DNA of 64,000 nucleotides, taken from NCBI RefSeq assembly GCF_003397585.1, contig NZ_QJUV01000001.1, forward strand, positions 868,001 to 932,000. The letters run 5' to 3'. Positions 48,206 through 58,681 of this stretch are shown here, piece after piece (the first letter of the stretch is position 1; the number at the start of each line of letters is the position of its first letter). The stretch comes from Gardnerella piotii (GTDB lineage Bacteria > Actinomycetota > Actinomycetes > Actinomycetales > Bifidobacteriaceae). Position numbers and translations under genes: made by a program. The notes beneath the pieces are model-generated. The model was not told the origin of the DNA. It made no database searches and saw only the letters and a program-made list of their open reading frames with translations.

Positions 48206-48940
48206 TTATTTATTAGATGCGTGCCTACGCTTAGCTTTCCTAAAGCCCAGTTTAACTTGCTTTAGCACATAATTTCTTCTATAAAGCACAATCGCAACAA
48301 TTACAAACAATGCAGCAATCACAACAATCATAACAATAGTTGCAATAATACTTGTTGAAGGCGTAACCGACGTCTTTTTAGCTCTAGAAATCTGCTTCAT
48401 AAGCAAAATCGCAGACTTAGCCCAGTCAGCACCCTGCTCGTTAACTAATGGTCTATAAGCTGCATCCGACAATAAGTCAACTGTTGTTTTTCTTTTAAGC
48501 CATTCGTCGGAATTAGGGGAAACTGCAACAACAAGCTTCCCATCATGAGTAGCAACTGCTAGAAGAACTGTGTTTGCAGGTGGATTCGTGCTTGTTAATA
48601 AATCGCTAGCCCACTTTGACGGGTCTTTACTACCACTAAAATTCGCTAAATAAAGAAGACGTACAGACACTCCAGTTTGCTTTTTTATACTAGCAATCAT
48701 ATCGGAAACTTTTGCAACGGAATCCCCTAGAAGATTTTCCGTATCTGTGATTGAATCAGTAGCAACAATGCCATAATTATTAGAACTTTTATTTGCTAAA
48801 TCACCATTTTTAGATTCATCTTCAGCAAAAGCAGTGCTTGAAAATAGAACAATTTGGCTCAAAAACGCAAGCATTATAAGTGTGCATAAGCCTTTAACCA
48901 CATTAGTAAAAAAATCTTTGTCATAATCGCTTAATGGCAT
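48206..48940 (-). CDS. TPM-domain membrane protein
   Basis: A hydrophobic segment at the N-terminus (LCTLIMLAFLSQIVLFSSTAFA) ends in an Ala-x-Ala signal-peptidase-like site. An extracytoplasmic TPM-type domain follows (about 65-195: MIASIKKQTGVSVRLLYLA, ASDLLTSTNPPANTVLLAVA), then a membrane helix and a basic tail (RKAKRRHASNK). TPM proteins are linked to membrane-protein quality control or photosystem repair in other groups; here the function is unknown. The ATG at 48940 is chosen, but upstream ATGs to 49030 remain open. It is 46 bases upstream of the response regulator. Confidence 0.7.
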   Translation of the reverse strand: MPLSDYDKDFFTNVVKGLCTLIMLAFLSQIVLFSSTAFAEDESKNGDLANKSSNNYGIVATDSITDTENLLGDSVAKVSDMIASIKKQTGVSVRLLYLANFSGSKDPSKWASDLLTSTNPPANTVLLAVATHDGKLVVAVSPNSDEWLKRKTTVDLLSDAAYRPLVNEQGADWAKSAILLMKQISRAKKTSVTPSTSIIATIVMIVVIAALFVIVAIVLYRRNYVLKQVKLGFRKAKRRHASNK

Positions 48941-49080
48941 ATATTCATAATACCGTGTTTTTAGATTACGAGAAACAAGAGCAAAATTAAGTTTTAGACG
49001 CATCATTCTGTACAAGCACATTCTATACAAGCATTAGAGAACACGGAAATAAAAACATTTACAAACATTAAGGAGTAAAA

Positions 49081-49374
49081 ATGGCACAATTTAGAGTAGA
49101 CTCAGAGCAAATTCAGCAATCTGCTGCAGCAGTCGGATCTTCGATTAACGCGATTAGAGACGCAACAAATGGAATGTACGCAAATCTACAGCAATTACAA
49201 AGCGTGTGGACTGGCCCTGCTGCAACTCAGTTTGCAACAACCGCTGGGCAATGGCGTGCAGCACACCAACAAATGGAGCAATCTCTAGAGGCAATTCAAT
49301 TAGCAATGCAAAATGTTTCTAACATTTACATGGATACAGAAACACAAGCAACTTCCTTGTTTGCAATGAACTAA
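49081..49374 (+). CDS. WXG100-family protein (ESAT-6-like)
   Basis: A 97-residue all-helical protein typical of type VII secretion substrates: a helix, the W-x-G turn VWTGPAATQF at about 42-51, and a second helix with WRAAHQQMEQSLEAI. It lacks cysteines. The ATG has AAGGAGTAAAA. It stands alone between the divergent TPM gene and convergent groEL; no secretion ATPase or partner is adjacent. A second WXG-like pair is at 58682-60594. No obvious YxxxD/E export signal was identified with confidence at the C-terminus. Confidence 0.9.
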   Translation: MAQFRVDSEQIQQSAAAVGSSINAIRDATNGMYANLQQLQSVWTGPAATQFATTAGQWRAAHQQMEQSLEAIQLAMQNVSNIYMDTETQATSLFAMN

Positions 49375-49410
49375 ACAAAAGTCACAAAAACAAAAACAAA
49401 TTACAAAAAA

Positions 49411-49444
49411 CATGAGCGGCAAAGCCAAAACTTTACCGCTCATG
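49411..49444 (-). terminator. Terminator after groEL (also downstream of WXG100 gene)
   Basis: Arms CATGAGCGG and CCGCTCATG, extended by AAAG/CTTT after an unpaired base, enclose a short A-rich loop. On the minus strand TGTTTTTTG follows. It lies between two convergent genes and may serve both. Confidence 0.85.
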
Positions 49445-49489
49445 CTTAATAACTAAACAGACTCAATCAAAGAGTTAACTTAATTTAAT

Positions 49490-51145
<1,656 letters not shown>

Positions 51146-51201
51146 TCACTCATGCTTCTTTTAGCTAATCAACCGTCAGCTGTTGACTAAACCGTTAAAC
51201 T

Positions 51202-51244
51202 GAGTGCTAAATGAAGATTAGCACTCTACGTGCCCGAGTGCCAA
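51202..51244 (-). promoter_or_regulatory. CIRCE element with extra third half-site (HrcA operator)
   Basis: On the minus strand TTGGCACTC-N9-GAGTGCTAA (51244-51218) matches the HrcA operator TTAGCACTC-N9-GAGTGCTAA with one change. Seven bases further downstream is another perfect half-site TTAGCACTC (51210-51202 on the minus strand), giving three half-sites in a row. It is upstream of groEL only. Confidence 0.9.
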
Positions 51245-51387
51245 CTATAATCAAAAATCTATAGAAAAAATCTATAGTCTAAAATCAAAAATAGCCAAGT
51301 AAAAAGCCATTTATTGTGACTTTCTACTTAGCTACTTAAGCAATTATTTATTAGTTAAAATTATTACGAAATAAGAAAATCGTAATT

Positions 51388-52068
51388 CTACTTGCACAAA
51401 ACAACAACAATAGTAGTTGCTATTTGATTTGCAGGCTCAACATTGCTAATTCCAAGCGTCTTAGCAATATCTTCAGCAGCAGATCGATTCTCGTCTCCCT
51501 TATACCAAACAACGGAATCAGCAGGAACATTTCCAGAAGGATTTGCAGCTTCTACACTTGAATAGCCTGCTTGCTTAAGCTTTGCTGCTTCTTGAGCCGC
51601 ATGACCCTGAATCTTTGTTGCGTTAACAACTCTTACTGGAACAGTCTTGTTAATAGGTTGTTCAGAAGCTTTTGAGTCGCTTGCATTATTGTCTTTAGAA
51701 TCCTTAGAGCTATTACCATTTTTATCTGTTTTGTTTGACTTATCTTCTTTTACTGGATCTCTATCTTCGTCTGAATCGTCATCAGCATCGTCAGACTTGC
51801 TCTTTCGCTCATCAATCTTACCGCTCTTAACGTTAGAAGACTTAGCAATTGTTGACTGATTTGCACTCCAAGGCAAACGAATATTGTTGATTTCTCCAGA
51901 CATAATGGCCCACGCAAAAACGCCTAAAATAACAGCTACAGCTATGACTACTACATATGGGAGCAATACAGCATACCAAGCGCGATTTCCGCGATGAACA
52001 CCAACAGGGCCTTCTGGTGGATTATCAAAAGCATCTGGCGTAAACGACACGTTCTGCTTATGCGCCAT
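51388..52068 (-). CDS. LytR_C-domain membrane protein
   Basis: Short cytosolic N-terminus, one membrane helix at about 33-55 (YVVVIAVAVILGVFAWAIM), a roughly 75-residue Lys/Asp/Ser-rich linker, and a C-terminal domain of about 85 residues (VPVRVVNATKIQGHAAQEA...) matching the LytR_C fold found at the end of LytR-CpsA-Psr proteins, without the catalytic LCP domain. It has 226 residues; the ATG has a GAAGGG site. Such proteins are thought to act at the cell wall; the precise role is unknown. Confidence 0.85.
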   Translation of the reverse strand: MAHKQNVSFTPDAFDNPPEGPVGVHRGNRAWYAVLLPYVVVIAVAVILGVFAWAIMSGEINNIRLPWSANQSTIAKSSNVKSGKIDERKSKSDDADDDSDEDRDPVKEDKSNKTDKNGNSSKDSKDNNASDSKASEQPINKTVPVRVVNATKIQGHAAQEAAKLKQAGYSSVEAANPSGNVPADSVVWYKGDENRSAAEDIAKTLGISNVEPANQIATTIVVVLCK

Positions 52069-52201
52069 AATTGCATCCCTTCTAAAAACTATCTAAACAA
52101 TATGAATCCATATTAGCGAATGCCGCGCACAAAGCGTAAAAAATTTATTTATTTTTATATTTGATTTTGGATTTATCACCCTTGTTTTAGAGTTGATAAT
52201 C

Positions 52202-52903
52202 ATGAATATTAAGCATAGAAAATCTTTGCACGAGCTAATAGATCCTGATTGGGCAAATGCTCTTGAGCCAGTTGAGCCGCAAATTCACAAAATGGGAGAC
52301 TTCTTGCGCGAAGAGATGGCGTGCGGAAGGCGATTTTTGCCAGAAAGTCATAATATTCTTAGAGCTTTTACTATTCCATTTAATCAAATAAAAGTTCTTA
52401 TTGTTGGCCAAGACCCATACCCTACTCCAGGCCACCCCGTTGGTCTTAGTTTTTGTGTAGATGCTCGTGTTAAACCGTTGCCTAAAAGTCTGACTAATAT
52501 TTACAAAGAATTAGTTAGTGACTTAAACGTTCCAATGCCTAAAAATGGCGATTTAACACCTTGGACCAAGCAAGGCGTAATGCTTTTGAACAGATGCCTT
52601 AGCGTAGAAGCTGGAAAAGCTAATAGTCATCAAGGAAAAGGCTGGGAACAAATCACAGATGCTGCAATAACAGCATTAAATAATCGTAAAGATGCTAATG
52701 GCAAACCACTTCCACTTGTGGCTATTCTTTGGGGCAGAAACGCTCAAAGCCTAGCACCACTTCTTACAAATGCAATAATTATTCAATCCCCTCACCCAAG
52801 CCCACTTTCTGCGTCAAGAGGATTTTTTGGGTCAAAGCCATTTTCTAGAGCAAATCAAGCATTAATATCTCTAGGTGCAACACCAATTGACTGGAGTTTA
52901 TAG
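52202..52903 (+). CDS. ung: Uracil-DNA glycosylase
   Basis: Removes uracil from DNA. Catalytic Asp71 in [18 protein letters not shown] and the [13 protein letters not shown] loop with the catalytic His are present; 233 residues. The ATG at 52202 is preferred; a TTG at 52193 is also in frame. Upstream TAGAGT eight bases before the ATG raises the possibility of a leaderless message. It is followed by the MoxR operon after 76 bases. Confidence 0.96.
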   Translation: MNIKHRKSLHELIDPDWANALEPVEPQIHKMGDFLREEMACGRRFLPESHNILRAFTIPFNQIKVLIVGQDPYPTPGHPVGLSFCVDARVKPLPKSLTNIYKELVSDLNVPMPKNGDLTPWTKQGVMLLNRCLSVEAGKANSHQGKGWEQITDAAITALNNRKDANGKPLPLVAILWGRNAQSLAPLLTNAIIIQSPHPSPLSASRGFFGSKPFSRANQALISLGATPIDWSL

Positions 52904-52962
52904 AAAAAACGAGTAAAGACTTGCCAAAAATAGAAACTAAAAGAATCTAAGGTAGCGCATAT

Positions 52963-52979
52963 CGGTTAAAATAAAACGC
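52963..52979 (+). promoter_or_regulatory. Possible leaderless promoter of the moxR-like gene
   Basis: TAAAAT ends seven bases before the ATG at 52980, with no ribosome site between. The spacing fits an actinobacterial -10 box placing transcription start at or next to the A of ATG. Confidence 0.4.
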
Positions 52980-54116
52980 ATGGCATTATTCCCTCCACAA
53001 CCAAATAGTCAAAATAATAGCGCGAATACTGGTGTTTTCACTCTTCCACCTCAACCTCGCACGCCCGTTTCCAATGGCGTTGCTTCTAGCACAATAGACG
53101 AAGTAAATCAGCCAATATCTGTAGGCGTGTCTAACGAAAGCATTAAAAAAGCACAGCAAATAGCTGCCATTCTTCGCTCCAGATTCACGCAAACGCTTGT
53201 AGGCCAAGATTCACTTAGAGAATCACTTATTTTGACGCTTATTGCTGGGGGCCACATTCTTATTGAATCAGTTCCAGGACTTGCAAAAACAACTGCTGCG
53301 CAGACTCTTGCAACAGCCATGTCTGGAAGTTTTAAGCGAATTCAATGCACTCCTGATTTAATGCCAGCAGACTTAGTTGGAACACAAGTTTTTGACTTTG
53401 CTTCTCAAAGATTTACCACACAAATCGGCCCTATTCACGCAAACGTGATTCTTCTAGACGAAATCAATCGTTCTAACGCAAAAACACAATCCGCTATGCT
53501 AGAAGCAATGGCCGAAGGCGCAACAACAATCGGCGGAGAACGCATTAATCTGCCTCAGCCTTTTATGGTTATTGCTACGCAAAATCCTATTGAAGAAGAA
53601 GGCACTTTTAATCTTCCAGAAGCTCAAATGGATCGTTTTATGCTGAAGGCAGTTATGACTTATCCTTCGCCTAGCGAAGAAGTAAGCATGTTGGAGCTTC
53701 TAACAAACAGAGGAAGCGACGTTTTTAATCCTCAAACGCTTAATAGTCAAAAAATAAGTTTGCAAGACGTTACTTTTTTGCGCGCAGCTGCTAAACGAGT
53801 GCATGTTTCGGAAGCTGTTATGAAGTATGCTGTAGATATTGTTGCAACTTCTAGAGGCCAAGGAAGTCATCCTCTTAAAACTATTTCTTCGCTAGTTAGA
53901 ATGGGAGCAAGCCCTAGAGCTTCTATTGCTTTGATTCGCATTGGTCAAGCTCAAGCTTTGCTTTCTGGAAGAGATTACGTTATTCCAGAAGATGTTAAAA
54001 AGTTTGCTCACGAAGTTCTTAGACACAGGATTCTTTTGACTTTTGAAGCTTTAGCGGATTCGATTACTAGCGATCAAGTTATTGATGCAATAGTGAAGAC
54101 GGTCCCTGCACCATGA
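52980..54116 (+). CDS. MoxR-family AAA+ ATPase
   Basis: Chaperone-like ATPase that usually acts with VWA-domain proteins to mature complexes. Walker A ESVPGLAKTT is at 96-105, Walker B VILLDEINRSNAKTQ at 156-170, then ATQNPIEEEGTFNLPEAQMD (sensor region). The first 52 residues are a Pro/Asn/Ser-rich extension before the core. It has 378 residues. Its stop overlaps the DUF58 start (ATGA), beginning a tightly coupled operon of DUF58, a membrane protein, two VWA proteins and another membrane protein. Confidence 0.95.
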   Translation: MALFPPQPNSQNNSANTGVFTLPPQPRTPVSNGVASSTIDEVNQPISVGVSNESIKKAQQIAAILRSRFTQTLVGQDSLRESLILTLIAGGHILIESVPGLAKTTAAQTLATAMSGSFKRIQCTPDLMPADLVGTQVFDFASQRFTTQIGPIHANVILLDEINRSNAKTQSAMLEAMAEGATTIGGERINLPQPFMVIATQNPIEEEGTFNLPEAQMDRFMLKAVMTYPSPSEEVSMLELLTNRGSDVFNPQTLNSQKISLQDVTFLRAAAKRVHVSEAVMKYAVDIVATSRGQGSHPLKTISSLVRMGASPRASIALIRIGQAQALLSGRDYVIPEDVKKFAHEVLRHRILLTFEALADSITSDQVIDAIVKTVPAP

Positions 54117-55129
54117 TTTTTGCAAAACTGCTTAACGCTTATTCTCATCCAACTTTTTTTACTAATAATGCTAAAAGAAGTTTGCTATGCTCCGATTCGT
54201 CTAAAAAAGTTAGAAGAAAAATCGAAATATTAGACAATCGCCTAAATTTGCCACTTGCAAAAAAATCTTTAAGCATTTTCGAAGGAGAACATCCTTCTAG
54301 TCAAAAATTTGGCAATGGCGACTTAGTAGACGTTCACGCGTGGCAGCCTGGAGACGAAGCCAGAATGATTAATTGGAAAGCCAGCGCAAGAGTTGGCGAG
54401 CCGATGGTTTCTTCCAGGCAGCGCGAATCTTCTTCTAAAACTTGGATTCTTGTGGATTCTAGCGTAAATATGAATGCTTCTTGCGCATCTAAAAGCAATG
54501 AGTACTTATATGAGATTGCTTCTAACACAGCATGCTTTTTTGCGTCTTTAAGCTTAAAACGCAATGACTCGCTTGATTGCACTTTGTTTGATGGAGATAA
54601 TATTTTAAGGATTCCGTCTTGTAGAAATCTTCCTGATTTTGAACGTAGCTTAGATATATCATTATGCAAAGCACGCAAAAATACTAGAAACACAAATTCA
54701 ATTATTGATTTTGCTAATTCGATTACACAAAAACATAGTTTGATCGTAATAATTACGGACGAATACGCTATTTTGCAAAAACATTTTAACGATTTGCAGA
54801 AAATCGCAAGTTTACATTCTTTAATAGTTGTAACAATAAATCCTGTAAACCCATTTAGCGCTTCTAAAAATATTCCAATAGTTGACGGAACAACTATGCG
54901 CAAAATACCATCATTCTTAGTAGATGATTCATGCGCTAAAGAAGTAAAAGCGCATAGGGCATTTGTAAACAACGCTTTGCATGATTGCTTAAACACTTAT
55001 AAGGCTTGCCTTATACGAGGATCTTCCAGCAGCCAAATATTCCATTCTTTAGCTAAATTTATTTGCAACGCAACTTTGCAAAATAGCGTTTTTAATGTTA
55101 AGAAGAATCAAGATTTACTCTTAGAGTAG
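54113..55129 (+). CDS. DUF58-domain protein
   Basis: The central signature GDLVDVHAWQPGDEARMINWKA (at about 64-85, given here in part) and ILVDSSVNMNASCAS identify the DUF58 family, whose C-terminal half resembles a VWA fold. It has 338 residues and no membrane segment is obvious, unlike many DUF58 proteins that have two N-terminal helices. MoxR and DUF58 partners occur together across bacteria (Bat-type operons). The start overlaps the moxR stop by four bases. Confidence 0.92.
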   Translation: MIFAKLLNAYSHPTFFTNNAKRSLLCSDSSKKVRRKIEILDNRLNLPLAKKSLSIFEGEHPSSQKFGNGDLVDVHAWQPGDEARMINWKASARVGEPMVSSRQRESSSKTWILVDSSVNMNASCASKSNEYLYEIASNTACFFASLSLKRNDSLDCTLFDGDNILRIPSCRNLPDFERSLDISLCKARKNTRNTNSIIDFANSITQKHSLIVIITDEYAILQKHFNDLQKIASLHSLIVVTINPVNPFSASKNIPIVDGTTMRKIPSFLVDDSCAKEVKAHRAFVNNALHDCLNTYKACLIRGSSSSQIFHSLAKFICNATLQNSVFNVKKNQDLLLE

Positions 55130-55147
55130 TTTGGGTTGGTGTAATCA

Positions 55148-55696
55148 GTGAGTATTCTTAATGTTCAAAAGGTTCTAAACGACGAAACAATGCTACTTGC
55201 TTTTATTGGCTTAAGCATAATAGTGGCACTTTTTGCAAGCGCAACGCTCTACTTTGCTATATGCAAAATCAATCCTAAAGTTAATACTAAAAAAGATATA
55301 AAGAATGCTGCGCATACTCTAAATGCAAATAAGCAAGAATGGCGTAAAAAAATCGAGCAAGTTGTTAGCGACTATAATCAAAAAAAGATTAAAAAAGATC
55401 AAGCTTTTGCAAAATTAGCTCAAATTGCAAGACAATATGTTTCGATAATAAGCGGCGAAAACATTAAATCACATACTCTTTCAGACATAAGCTCGCTTAG
55501 AAACTCTTGGAAGAACACGCATGGAGCAGACTTATTGCGCCAAACTATTGCAGCACTATACCCTACTGAATTTGCAGATACTAAATATAATAATCAAGCT
55601 AAAAATACGGATGTTGATCAAGGCGCAAGGTGGGTTCTTGTTCTTCTGGAAAGTTGGAAAACAAAGGAGAACAAGCCAAAGGAGAATAAAAGATGA
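55148..55696 (+). CDS. Single-pass membrane protein of the MoxR operon
   Basis: One N-terminal membrane helix (about 15-36: LLAFIGLSIIVALFASATLY), then a basic, Asn/Lys-rich cytosolic part of about 145 residues ending in a segment (SDISSLRNSWKNTHGADLL, then QTIAALYPTEF) reminiscent of DUF4381 or other short Bat-operon proteins. The family is not certain. The start is GTG; the gene overlaps the VWA gene by four bases. It is 182 residues. It may link the ATPase to the membrane, an inference from position. Confidence 0.75.
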   Translation: MSILNVQKVLNDETMLLAFIGLSIIVALFASATLYFAICKINPKVNTKKDIKNAAHTLNANKQEWRKKIEQVVSDYNQKKIKKDQAFAKLAQIARQYVSIISGENIKSHTLSDISSLRNSWKNTHGADLLRQTIAALYPTEFADTKYNNQAKNTDVDQGARWVLVLLESWKTKENKPKENKR

Positions 55697-56913
55697 CATT
55701 CTCCACTTTAAGCACATGCACTTTTGCAATGCATAATTTGTCAATACATAATTTTGCAATACCTAATTTAGAAATGAGCAAAATATTTGCTTCAACACTA
55801 TTTTCAATGCGATTAAAATGGCCGCTAATCTTTGTTTTTGGCGTTTTAATAAGCGTAATCGTTGCAATATTGGCGTTTGCAATAAGTGAGATTAAAAAAC
55901 GTAATTCTAAAAACTACAAAATTAAATCTTCCAAAACATTAGAAACAAGCTTTTTAACGTCTTTTTCTTTAGACGAAGACCTTAAAGGAAGCATATGCTC
56001 AAGAAGATGGCGATTATGGAATATTTTGCGAAGAACATGCGCCTTAATGCTTTCTCTTGCTCTTTTATGCACGCTAATTCTTAGCGCAAGGCCTTCTAGA
56101 GTTTTAGACGCAAACGAGCAATCGAGTTCTAGAGATATTGTGCTTTGCTTAGACGTTTCTGGATCCACTCTTCCCTACGATTTAGAAGTTATTAACGCTT
56201 ACTTAAAATTTGTTGAGCATTTTCAAGGCGAGCGCATTGGCTTGAGTATTTTTAACTCAACATCTAGAACTGTTTTTCCACTAACAGACGATTATTCGCT
56301 TGTTAAAAAGCAATTGCAATACGCTTCTAAACTCTTGGATGGAGTTCAAACTCAAGACAAAATCGACAATATGCAACAAAAGCAATATCAGCAAATTTCT
56401 ACATGGCTTGATGGAACTCAAAATCGAAAAGAAGCAACATCTTTAATCGGAGATGGTCTTGTTAGTTGTGCTGCAATGATTCCAGGAGTTGTGTACGGCT
56501 CTTCTAACAATTCTAAAAAGCCTCATAATCGCCTTAATCGCAGTGCTTCTATTGTTTTAGCAACAGACAATGTTGTTTCTGGAAAGCCGTCTTATTCGCT
56601 TAAAGCAGCTTTGGATTTAACAAAACAAGCGAATATTCAAGTTGATGGATTGTATTCTGGGTCTGCTCAAAGCGAAAACGAGGCAACCACTAAGCAAATG
56701 CGTGATCTAATTACTCAAAACGGAGGTATTTTCTTAACGCAACATAACGCTGATTCTGTAATGGCTTTGGTTCGTAAAATCGAGCAGCAACATACGAGTA
56801 TTCCAAATGATTCATCTCAATCAGCTTTAAGCGATGACCCTAGTATTGCAACAATTTTAGCGGTTATTTTTGTGTCTCTTTGGCTTATTTTTGCAAGAAG
56901 GATAAAACGATGA
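55693..56913 (+). CDS. VWA-domain membrane protein (first)
   Basis: Membrane helices at about 43-63 and 115-132 flank a cytosolic loop, then a VWA domain with the metal-binding site Asp154-x-Ser156-x-Ser158 (DVSGST), and a C-terminal helix (about 383-402). It has 406 residues, the layout of BatA/BatB. The ATG has AAAGGAGAATAAAAG. The first 35 residues are rich in repeated Asn-Leu/His/Phe (SIHNFAIPNLEM) and may be an extension. It overlaps the next VWA gene by four bases. Confidence 0.92.
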   Translation: MTFSTLSTCTFAMHNLSIHNFAIPNLEMSKIFASTLFSMRLKWPLIFVFGVLISVIVAILAFAISEIKKRNSKNYKIKSSKTLETSFLTSFSLDEDLKGSICSRRWRLWNILRRTCALMLSLALLCTLILSARPSRVLDANEQSSSRDIVLCLDVSGSTLPYDLEVINAYLKFVEHFQGERIGLSIFNSTSRTVFPLTDDYSLVKKQLQYASKLLDGVQTQDKIDNMQQKQYQQISTWLDGTQNRKEATSLIGDGLVSCAAMIPGVVYGSSNNSKKPHNRLNRSASIVLATDNVVSGKPSYSLKAALDLTKQANIQVDGLYSGSAQSENEATTKQMRDLITQNGGIFLTQHNADSVMALVRKIEQQHTSIPNDSSQSALSDDPSIATILAVIFVSLWLIFARRIKR

Positions 56914-57947
56914 GAATATATTTTAGTTGGATTTCGTTAATCTTAATTGCAATTCTTGCCATTTTAGCACTATTTGAGATTTTCCCACTAAAACGCAACT
57001 CTTATAACACAGATGAAACTATTTATATGCGTATTCGCAGAGTTTTAATATGCGTTTTGCTTGCGATTTGCGCATTATGCCCATGCATTATGAAAAGCAC
57101 TTTTCAACGCTCTCTTAACGCTACAAACGTAATATTTGTTTTAGACGTTACTGGCTCTATGAACGTTAATGATTCCAAAGACTTAAACAACAATCGCACT
57201 ACTAGGTTTAACAGCGCAAAGCAAATAATAAAGCAAGTAACGAATAATTACGCAAATGCAAGCTTTAGCGCAATAAGATTTGGAGCATCTTCTAGTGTTG
57301 ACGTTCCACTAACTCCAGACGCAAATGCCATTGAAAATTGGGTTAACACCATTAACACAGAGCCTGTTGGAGTTTCAAACGGAACGAGCTTAGACGCTCC
57401 TCTAGATAAGACTCTTCTTGCCGCTCAAGCGATTCACAACGCTCATCCTCAAGATGTTACTGTTTTGTATTTAATTAGCGATGGCGAAGAAACTACTAGC
57501 AGAAAGCGCAGAACATTCTCATCTTTGCGCGGCTACATAAATCATGCTTACGTAATTGGTGTTGGCTCTAAAAATGGCGGAAAAATACCAAATAAAAGCA
57601 CTAAGTTGGATAATTTAGACGATATTAACGTAACTGATTCTTCTATAAAACAGTCTGAAAAATGGGTTATTGACCCTTCTACAAAAAAGCCTGGAATTTC
57701 TAAAATGGATTCAAAAAATCTTAAGAATATTGCAGACGAGCTTAGTGGAAAATATATTGATTCCAGTAAAGACCATTCTATTGGCGTAGAAGCAAAGCAA
57801 ATTCTTTCTAAGCAATGGAGACAAAACAACACTGTTAAGCCAAGACTTAGGCCAGAGCCAATCGTTTGGCCGTTTGCTATTCTTGCAAGTGTATTAATTC
57901 TCTGGGAATTTGCATGCTGGATTACAAAATCGAGGAAGCTTATATGA
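56910..57947 (+). CDS. VWA-domain membrane protein (second)
   Basis: Two helices (about 7-25, 43-62) precede a VWA domain with Asp79-x-Thr81-x-Ser83 (DVTGSM) and AQAIHNAHPQDVTVLYLISDGEE; a helix near the C-terminus follows. The ATG at 56910 with GAAGGATAA gives 345 residues; ten upstream codons are open but lack a site. It overlaps both neighbours by four bases (ATGA). Two adjacent, diverged VWA proteins are typical of Bat-type operons; Thr in place of the first MIDAS Ser is conservative. Confidence 0.92.
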   Translation: MRIYFSWISLILIAILAILALFEIFPLKRNSYNTDETIYMRIRRVLICVLLAICALCPCIMKSTFQRSLNATNVIFVLDVTGSMNVNDSKDLNNNRTTRFNSAKQIIKQVTNNYANASFSAIRFGASSSVDVPLTPDANAIENWVNTINTEPVGVSNGTSLDAPLDKTLLAAQAIHNAHPQDVTVLYLISDGEETTSRKRRTFSSLRGYINHAYVIGVGSKNGGKIPNKSTKLDNLDDINVTDSSIKQSEKWVIDPSTKKPGISKMDSKNLKNIADELSGKYIDSSKDHSIGVEAKQILSKQWRQNNTVKPRLRPEPIVWPFAILASVLILWEFACWITKSRKLI

Positions 57948-58567
57948 TTAGCAAAATCACACCTAAGTCATTCCTAAGATTTTCTATTATTGCAATATCT
58001 TCTATTGTTATATTTCTATGCATGGTTTCAATCTATTTAATTGCAACTAATCTTAAAGCAGAATCAACGTATAACGCTGCTACAAAAAGTCTTATAAACA
58101 ACATAAATGCATCGAAAAAAGTTGATGCAGATAAAGAAACGTTGGTCGTATCTCAAAAACAGGTTGATGACCAATTTAACGAAGCAAAATCGCCTTACAC
58201 GATTTTAATGCCGCACTTATTAAAAAGCATTAATCATAACGCAATAATATCTAAAGAGCTTACTAAAAGCTTGCAAAAGCAACTTAACCAAGATAAAAAA
58301 GATACGGATTCTAATGCGCAAACAAGCCAAAATAATCGCAAAAATATGACTAATAAAGCGCAAGAAAAATCCAACAAATCCAGCTTAAGCGATTCGCAAA
58401 AAAGTAAAATTCAAGACTTGCTAAAGCAAAATAATCAAAGCGATTCTAGCCAAAATTCGCAAAATCAATCAAATCAAAATAGCGATGATTCCACTAAAGA
58501 CGAATCAAATAAGAATGAAAAAACTAAGTCTTCTAAAAAAGAAGACTCAAGCAATAAGCCTTGGTAG
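57944..58567 (+). CDS. Membrane-anchored, disordered-tail protein of the MoxR operon
   Basis: One N-terminal helix (about 14-34: IIAISSIVIFLCMVSIYLIA), a moderately ordered part to about 110, and a low-complexity Gln/Asn/Ser/Lys tail (about 120-207). No known domain is recognised. The ATG at 57944 overlaps the second VWA stop; the frame is open 26 codons further upstream but that part lies inside the VWA gene. 207 residues. It is the last gene of the coupled set; Bat operons often end with a TPR/BatE-like protein, which this does not clearly resemble. Confidence 0.75.
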   Translation: MISKITPKSFLRFSIIAISSIVIFLCMVSIYLIATNLKAESTYNAATKSLINNINASKKVDADKETLVVSQKQVDDQFNEAKSPYTILMPHLLKSINHNAIISKELTKSLQKQLNQDKKDTDSNAQTSQNNRKNMTNKAQEKSNKSSLSDSQKSKIQDLLKQNNQSDSSQNSQNQSNQNSDDSTKDESNKNEKTKSSKKEDSSNKPW

Positions 58568-58681
58568 ATCGCGCTAAAATTTGCGATAAAATTCGTTAAA
58601 AAAAAAACGACTTAAAACACAAAAACCTTATATTTCAAGGCTTATAGCCTTTAACCACATTGCAAGAATTTTCGTGACTAT
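58568..58681 (+). promoter_or_regulatory. Gap between MoxR operon and WXG-like gene
   Basis: A 114-base A-rich stretch with a run of ten A and a small hairpin (AAGGC/GCCTT, 58638-58652). No U-run follows, so neither terminator nor promoter can be assigned. The WXG-like gene downstream could be read through or have its own weak promoter. Confidence 0.3.

Noticed and set aside
54334-54996. Open frame of 220 codons on the - strand inside the DUF58 gene
   Set aside because: The + strand gene is overlapped by moxR and has family motifs; the antisense frame has none.
58638-58652. Terminator between the MoxR operon and the WXG-like gene
   Set aside because: The stem has only five pairs and no U-run follows.
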